Source of the DNA: GCA-016699445 sp964555055 | Lineage (GTDB): Bacteria > UBA10199 > JACPAL01 > GCA-016699445 | DNA length: 64,000 nucleotides | NCBI GenBank assembly: GCA_964555055.1 | Contig: CAZKQW010000004.1 | Location: 146,598 to 210,597 of the forward strand | Reading direction: 5' to 3' | Shown here: positions 63,721 through 64,000 of the stretch, in pieces | How positions within the stretch are numbered: position 1 is the stretch's first letter | Layout of the letters: every line of letters starts with the position of its first letter | The notes under the pieces: generated by a model | Databases searched by the model: none | Seen by the model: only the letters and a program-made list of their open reading frames with translations | What the model was told of the DNA's origin: nothing | Translations under genes and position numbers: made by a program

Positions 63721-63963
63721 ATGCAGCCGTTTACCTTAGTCCATCAACTTCATGCCGTTGGAGATGTTCTGTCCCTTACTCGGCTTGCCTCAGCATGCGT
63801 GGCCCTAGCCTCAAACGAGGCCGCGCCATCTCTAGCGCATCAACAATTGCTCGATGTCTTGGAAAGTCTGGCTCATGCTCCCAAGATTCCCATGCGGATC
63901 GCAGCGATTAACCTGATGGGTACGATCGCCCAGGCTCCGACGACATTACTAGGCAGGCCATAA
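63721..63963 (+). CDS. Weak small ORF, doubtful
   Basis: An 80-residue open frame with helix-forming, Leu/Ala-rich residues and no family match. No ribosome binding site is seen upstream and the 112 bases before it show no clear promoter. It may be a helical repeat fragment or not a gene. The rest of 63609-64000 shows nothing I can identify. Confidence 0.3.
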   Translation: MQPFTLVHQLHAVGDVLSLTRLASACVALASNEAAPSLAHQQLLDVLESLAHAPKIPMRIAAINLMGTIAQAPTTLLGRP

Positions 63964-64000
63964 GTCAGGGACTATGCGGCGTACTTAGTTTCGGGAGCCT

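Noticed and set aside
63721..63963. HEAT-repeat fragment
   Set aside because: Only one helical unit can be seen and no conserved residues, so it is listed only as a doubtful ORF.

Overview
This window is a chromosomal segment from a Gram-negative bacterium. The evidence is a LolA lipoprotein carrier, a probable outer-membrane barrel, a three-helix SecE, a zinc-type S14 and secreted proteins with signal peptides. Several traits recall deltaproteobacterial-grade lineages such as Myxococcota or Bdellovibrionota: Gly/Ser-rich tails ending in a Cys-Ser-Cys motif, a Myxococcus-type Cys-rich repeat, matrixin-like and FG-GAP proteins, and a Fur/FeoB/DtxR-FeoA locus. This placement is inference from gene content; no 16S rRNA gene is present.

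Layout. 1-1890: a partial secreted protein overlapping a matrixin-like metalloprotease. 1935-7104: a tight run of ftsK, lolA, comF, suhB-like and TPR genes, nearly all with stop/start overlaps. 7105-7509: an AT-rich intergenic region with several palindromes. 7510-17386: three very large secreted proteins (FG-GAP double propeller, beta-helix with ASH-like domains, ligand-free propeller) that share a Gly-rich C-terminus ending in GGCSC. 17464-18710 (minus strand): a nucleotidyltransferase plus a probable winged-helix partner, divergent from an alpha/beta hydrolase. 18775-25023: trpC, a barrel protein, an editing-domain-less proS, pyrF, a small coiled-coil protein and an rlmB-like gene.

25053-57789 is the translation/transcription superlocus. 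It starts with a sigma70-like promoter with a GC-rich discriminator, then tRNA-Thr, Tyr, Gly, Thr, tuf, rpmG, tRNA-Trp, secE, nusG, rplKAJL, rpoBC, rpsLG, fusA, a second identical tuf, the S10-spc-alpha ribosomal array, secY, adk, map, infA, rpmJ, rpsMKD, rpoA and rplQ. rpmD (L30) is missing. Internal hairpins lie between rplL and rpoB and between rpsG and fusA, and a terminator follows rplQ.

57855-63608: a TlpA-like thioredoxin and an M48 lipoprotein, then an iron locus with a strong Fur box: fur, feoB, a zinc-ribbon mini-protein, a DtxR-FeoA fusion regulator, a secreted covalent-FMN protein and a four-helix membrane protein. Together these suggest ferrous iron import coupled to a flavin-based reductase under dual metal control. 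The last 400 bases hold one weak small ORF.

Best candidates for undescribed biology: the GGCSC-tailed secreted family (findings at 10660-17370), the flavoprotein-linked Feo operon (59197-63608) and the nucleotidyltransferase/winged-helix module with its palindromic operator (17464-18744).
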